Assembly: GCA_013003145.1 (NCBI GenBank)
Contig: JABDLH010000084.1
Location: 1-7,959 of the forward strand
Direction of reading: 5' to 3'
Length of the DNA: 7,959 nucleotides
DNA from: Flavobacteriaceae bacterium
Lineage (GTDB): Bacteria; Bacteroidota; Bacteroidia; Flavobacteriales; Flavobacteriaceae
Positions within the stretch are counted from its first letter, which is position 1. Each line of letters starts with the position of its first letter. Below are positions 5,286 through 7,959 of this stretch, in pieces. The translations under genes and the position numbers were made by a program. The notes under the pieces were generated by a model that was not told where the DNA came from, did not search any database, and saw only the letters and a program-made list of their open reading frames with translations.

Positions 5286-6680
5286 ATGACACTGATCAAA
5301 TCCATTTCAGGGATAAGGGGTACCATTGGAGGTCGCCCGAACGATAACCTCACACCTATAGATACTGTAAAATTTGCCGCGGCTTACGGGCGATGGCTGC
5401 AAATGCATACGGGCCGGATGGCATTAAAAGTGGTCATTGGTCGCGATGCGAGGATATCCGGGGAAATGATACAGAATTTAGTGGTCTCTACCTTGGTTGG
5501 TTTAGGTATTGATGTGATAGATCTCGGTCTCTCTACTACGCCTACAGTAGAGATCGCCGTTCCCCTTGAGAAAGCTGATGGAGGAATTATACTTACCGCC
5601 AGCCATAACCCCAAGCAGTGGAATGCTTTAAAATTACTTAACGGGAAAGGTGAATTCCTGGATGCCGCACAAGGTGCTGCCATCCTGGACATCGCGGAAC
5701 GTGAAGATTTCAGTTTTGCAACCGTAGATTCCCTGGGATCGGTCTTGAATAATGACGCATATATGGATATTCATATCGATGAAGTCCTGGACCTGGAATT
5801 GGTCGATGCGGATGTCATCAGGGAGAAAAAATTTAAAGTAGTTGTAGACGGAGTTAATTCATCAGGGGGTATTGCCATCCCCATGCTGCTTGAAGCCTTA
5901 GGGGTGGAAGTCGTAAAACTATATTGTGATCCTACCGGCCAGTTTCCCCACAACCCTGAACCCCTTAAAGAACACCTCGGTGATATCTGTAAAATGGTCG
6001 TGGCGGAGAAAGCAGATTTTGGGATCGTGGTGGACCCCGATGTGGACCGACTGGCCTTTATCAGCAATGATGGAGAAATGTTCGGGGAAGAATACACCCT
6101 TGTTGCCTGCGCAGATTACGTCTTAGGAAAGCGTAAAGGAGATACAGTGTCTAACCTATCGTCGTCCAGGGCTTTGAGGGATATTACGGAGAAGCACGGC
6201 GGGAAATACCACGCGGCGGCAGTAGGTGAGGTGAACGTAGTGTCGCAAATGAAAGAAGTAAATGCCGTTATCGGCGGTGAAGGTAATGGGGGAATCATTT
6301 ACCCTGCAAGCCATTACGGAAGGGATGCCCTGGTAGGTACTGCCTTGTTCTTAATGTTGCTTTCAGAAAGGGGAGGAACAGTGGCAGAATTAAGGGCTTC
6401 ATACCCGGCTTATTTTATGAGTAAAAAGAAAATAGAGCTTACCCCGGAGCTGAATGTGGATACGCTGCTCCAAGAGATGGCAGCTAAATACAGCAAAGAA
6501 GACATCTCTACCATAGACGGAGTTAAGATCGATTTTGCAGAGAGCTGGGTACACCTGCGTAAATCTAATACAGAACCCATCATTCGTATCTATACAGAAG
6601 CTAAGAGTCAACAAGAGGCTGATGCATTGGGGGACAGGATTATGGATGAGATCAGGACGACGGCCGGGATCACCTCCTAG
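5286..6680 (+). CDS. glmM: Phosphoglucosamine mutase / alpha-D-phosphohexomutase
   Basis: A 464-residue cytoplasmic enzyme of the alpha-D-phosphohexomutase superfamily with all four active-site loops: phosphoserine loop TASHNP (104-109, Ser106), Mg2+ loop DPDVDR (250-255, Asp250/252/254), sugar loop GGEGNGG (330-336), and phosphate-binding loop RKSNTEP (425-431). The expected reaction is glucosamine-6-phosphate to glucosamine-1-phosphate, feeding UDP-GlcNAc for peptidoglycan and lipopolysaccharide. The sugar loop differs from the bacterial GlmM GEQSGH form and resembles archaeal and Bacteroidota versions, so phosphomannomutase or phosphoglucomutase activity is not excluded. The gene is divergent from acpH, has its own -7 box and ends before a strong terminator, so it is probably monocistronic. 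The ATG at 5286 gives the typical MTLIKSISGIRGT start. Confidence 0.9.
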   Translation: MTLIKSISGIRGTIGGRPNDNLTPIDTVKFAAAYGRWLQMHTGRMALKVVIGRDARISGEMIQNLVVSTLVGLGIDVIDLGLSTTPTVEIAVPLEKADGGIILTASHNPKQWNALKLLNGKGEFLDAAQGAAILDIAEREDFSFATVDSLGSVLNNDAYMDIHIDEVLDLELVDADVIREKKFKVVVDGVNSSGGIAIPMLLEALGVEVVKLYCDPTGQFPHNPEPLKEHLGDICKMVVAEKADFGIVVDPDVDRLAFISNDGEMFGEEYTLVACADYVLGKRKGDTVSNLSSSRALRDITEKHGGKYHAAAVGEVNVVSQMKEVNAVIGGEGNGGIIYPASHYGRDALVGTALFLMLLSERGGTVAELRASYPAYFMSKKKIELTPELNVDTLLQEMAAKYSKEDISTIDGVKIDFAESWVHLRKSNTEPIIRIYTEAKSQQEADALGDRIMDEIRTTAGITS

Positions 6681-6698
6681 TCCTCGCGCTTAATTTAT

Positions 6699-6726
6699 AA
6701 ACCCCGGTTTCCCGGGGTTTTTTTTT
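6699..6726 (+). terminator. Intrinsic terminator after glmM
   Basis: A 9-bp perfect stem AAACCCCGG / CCGGGGTTT (6699-6707 with 6712-6720) has a 4-nt loop TTTC and a run of nine T (6718-6726). It begins 19 bp after the glmM stop codon. The opposite strand has an AT-rich tract after the stem (TTTATAAATTAA), so it may also weakly terminate the leftward acyltransferase transcript. Confidence 0.93.
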
Positions 6727-6751
6727 GATGAAAAGAAGCTATTATAAAAGA

Positions 6752-7630
6752 TCAGGACTCTGCTTTTTTTCGATGTTTCCATCGGCGGTGTGTCCATAAG
6801 TAATAAGCGGGAGCCGTGCGGATTCTATCCTCTGTCAGTTGCATAAAAGTATCCGTTATCTCGTGTTCTTTGGTATTGCCGCCACTCAAGGTAATTGGCA
6901 CCAATTCGAAAGTATAATAGCCCCTTTTAATTTTAGTGACGCGGGCGAAATATACTGCCAGGTCCAATTTGCGCGCAAGGTCTTCCGGACCGGTGAAGAT
7001 GGGGACATAATGTCCCATAAAATTATTCCAGTATTTGGCCCGGTGTTTTTGCGGAGATTGGTCGGCTACTATTCCATATAAGGATCTTATACCATCTTTC
7101 TCGTTCTTGACAATGGTCCGGACCGTCTCTTTCTGGTGAATGGGTTCTGCTCCCCATTTAGAGCGGATTTTTCGTACCAGCTGGTCAAAATAATGATTGT
7201 TGATCTTCTGGTATACGGCATACCCTTTAGATTTTATCACCCTGTTCAGGATAACACTCCATTCCCAGTTCCCGTAATGTGCAGTAAGCACCAGGGTGCT
7301 CTTATGCTTTTCAGACTCCAATAAGGTTTCCAGGTTTATAATGCGGTAGTGCTTCTCCAGTTGCGCCTGGCTGAAGTTCATGGTCCTGGTCATTTCCAGG
7401 AACATATCGCACATATGTTTGTAGAACTCTTTCCGGATTCGGAGGAGTTCTTCTTCTTCTTTCTCCGGGAAACAGAGTTTTAGATTGTCTAAAACGACCT
7501 TTTTCCGATAGCCCACAACATGGAATACCAGTACGTAAATGACGTCTGATACACCGTAGAATAAACGGGACGGAAGTACGGAAAGTAACCACAAAAAGGG
7601 GTAGGAGAGGATGTAGATGAGTAGTTGCAT
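6752..7630 (-). CDS. LpxL/HtrB-family lysophospholipid/lipid A acyltransferase
   Basis: A 292-residue member of the lipid A biosynthesis acyltransferase family, which transfers an acyl chain from acyl-ACP onto a lipid A precursor at the inner-membrane inner face. There is an N-terminal membrane segment (about 3-20), the catalytic HX4E motif His118-Glu123 (HYGNWE), a basic YRKKVVLDNLKLCFPE segment (41-56), ADQSP (189-193) and the C-terminal WTHRRWKHR (279-287). The ATG at 7630 is chosen. An upstream in-frame TTG at 7651 falls inside the predicted -7 box, so it should not be transcribed. The gene is divergent from the rhomboid gene and convergent with glmM. Acyl donor and acceptor cannot be read from sequence, and a role in another aminolipid is possible. 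Confidence 0.9.
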   Translation of the reverse strand: MQLLIYILSYPFLWLLSVLPSRLFYGVSDVIYVLVFHVVGYRKKVVLDNLKLCFPEKEEEELLRIRKEFYKHMCDMFLEMTRTMNFSQAQLEKHYRIINLETLLESEKHKSTLVLTAHYGNWEWSVILNRVIKSKGYAVYQKINNHYFDQLVRKIRSKWGAEPIHQKETVRTIVKNEKDGIRSLYGIVADQSPQKHRAKYWNNFMGHYVPIFTGPEDLARKLDLAVYFARVTKIKRGYYTFELVPITLSGGNTKEHEITDTFMQLTEDRIRTAPAYYLWTHRRWKHRKKAES

Positions 7631-7648
7631 GCAGTATTTTACTGTGGG

Positions 7649-7656
7649 CAAATATA
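7649..7656 (-). promoter_or_regulatory. Predicted -7 box of the acyltransferase promoter
   Basis: The minus-strand sequence TATATTTG matches TAnnTTTG and sits 18 bp before the ATG at 7630, so the leader is about 12 nt. No convincing -33 TTG is present. It forms the left arm of a palindrome shared with the divergent rhomboid promoter. Confidence 0.5.
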
Positions 7657-7658
7657 CT

Positions 7659-7666
7659 TATATTTG
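7659..7666 (+). promoter_or_regulatory. Predicted -7 box of the rhomboid gene promoter
   Basis: TATATTTG matches TAnnTTTG and lies 21 bp before the ATG at 7688. About 18 bp upstream only TTTT (7637-7640) resembles a -33 element. It is the right arm of the 18-bp palindrome with the acyltransferase -7 box. Confidence 0.5.
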
Positions 7667-7687
7667 GCCCTAAATTATGCTCTGCCT

Positions 7688-7959
7688 ATGAATATTGCCC
7701 TGGTTACCCTGGCTGTGATCGCAGCAAACGCCCTTGTATCGATTAAAGGGTTTAATGATCTTAGTTTTTTTGAGCGTTATAAATTCGGGATTGGCCAGAT
7801 CCAGGCGGGTCAAAAGGAGCGAATGATCACTTCGGGTTTTCTCCATGTAGACATCGCCCACCTTTTCCTGAATATGTTTACCCTCTTTTTCTTTGCCGAT
7901 GTGGTTATTGCCTGGTTTGGCTCTGTAAAGTTCCTATTACTCTATTTTGTGAGCTTAGT
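7688..7959 (+). CDS. Rhomboid-family intramembrane serine protease, 3' part cut by window edge
   Basis: Ninety residues from ATG 7688 are visible. There is a first hydrophobic segment (about 3-17), then GFLHVDIAHLFLNMFTLFFF (50-69), the characteristic rhomboid H-x4-H-x3-N-M signature at the start of the second core membrane helix (His53, His58, Asn62, Met63). This is followed by the start of a third hydrophobic segment (81-90). The catalytic GxSG serine and the later histidine lie outside the window, so activity cannot be judged and a catalytically dead homologue is possible. The start is preceded by a good -7 box and is divergent from the acyltransferase gene. Confidence 0.85.
   Translation, partial: MNIALVTLAVIAANALVSIKGFNDLSFFERYKFGIGQIQAGQKERMITSGFLHVDIAHLFLNMFTLFFFADVVIAWFGSVKFLLLYFVSL

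Noticed and set aside
5771..6097. 108-codon minus-strand ORF inside glmM (also 5384-5692)
   Set aside because: The Ser/Thr-rich composition is typical of reverse-strand reading of a conserved gene; no family features are seen.
7631..7651. TTG start adding seven residues to the acyltransferase
   Set aside because: The TTG lies within the predicted -7 box TATATTTG, and the ATG at 7630 gives the usual family N-terminus.

Overview
The window looks like chromosomal DNA of a member of the Bacteroidota, most likely Flavobacteriaceae. Start codons lack strong Shine-Dalgarno sequences. Intergenic regions repeatedly show the Bacteroidota -7 promoter box TAnnTTTG (positions 2072-2079 +, 2003-2010 -, 5258-5265 +, 7649-7656 -, 7659-7666 +). 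The gene set also fits: a lipoprotein gamma-glutamyltransferase, a GlmM-like mutase with a GEGNGG sugar loop, an LpxL-type acyltransferase and an XRE/S24 repressor. No mobile element, rRNA, tRNA or CRISPR array is visible.

Left third (1-2912). This is a divergent locus that looks like a DNA-damage-responsive repair cassette. Leftward from about position 1997 run (i) an unlisted 53-residue ORF (1819-1980) ending in QLNLFE, (ii) a radical SAM/helix-hairpin-helix 'DNA modification/repair' protein (533-1795) ending in QLSLFN, and (iii) its usual partner, a DUF4130/TIGR03915-type protein (530 to beyond the left edge). The three genes are spaced by 23 and 2 bp, so they probably form one operon. Rightward runs a LexA-like XRE/S24 repressor (2157-2912) with an intact Ala-Gly cleavage site and Ser/Lys dyad. 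The roughly 150-bp intergenic region holds two divergent TAnnTTTG promoters and three copies of GGA-N5-TCC (each beginning GGAAATA) lying on them. The simplest reading is an autoregulated repressor that also controls the repair operon. Two of the three leftward gene products carry a C-terminal match to the bacterial beta-sliding-clamp-binding pentapeptide (QL[SD]LF-like), which suggests recruitment to the replication clamp.

Middle (2934-6726). A leftward pair, acpH (ACP phosphodiesterase-like) followed by ggt (lipoprotein gamma-glutamyltransferase), overlaps by 22 nt. It is divergent from a monocistronic-looking phosphoglucosamine/phosphohexomutase gene (glmM-type, 5286-6680), which ends at a strong intrinsic terminator at 6699-6726.

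Right end (6752-7959). A leftward LpxL/HtrB-family lipid A acyltransferase-like gene and a rightward rhomboid-family protease gene (cut by the right edge) diverge from a compact intergenic region. There the two -7 boxes sit back to back in one 18-bp palindrome.

The part most worth following up is the left divergent locus: repressor, operators, clamp-motif micro-protein, radical SAM enzyme and DUF4130 protein. Functional statements about it are inference from motifs and context. The radical SAM and DUF4130 families themselves are known only as putative DNA repair/modification proteins.
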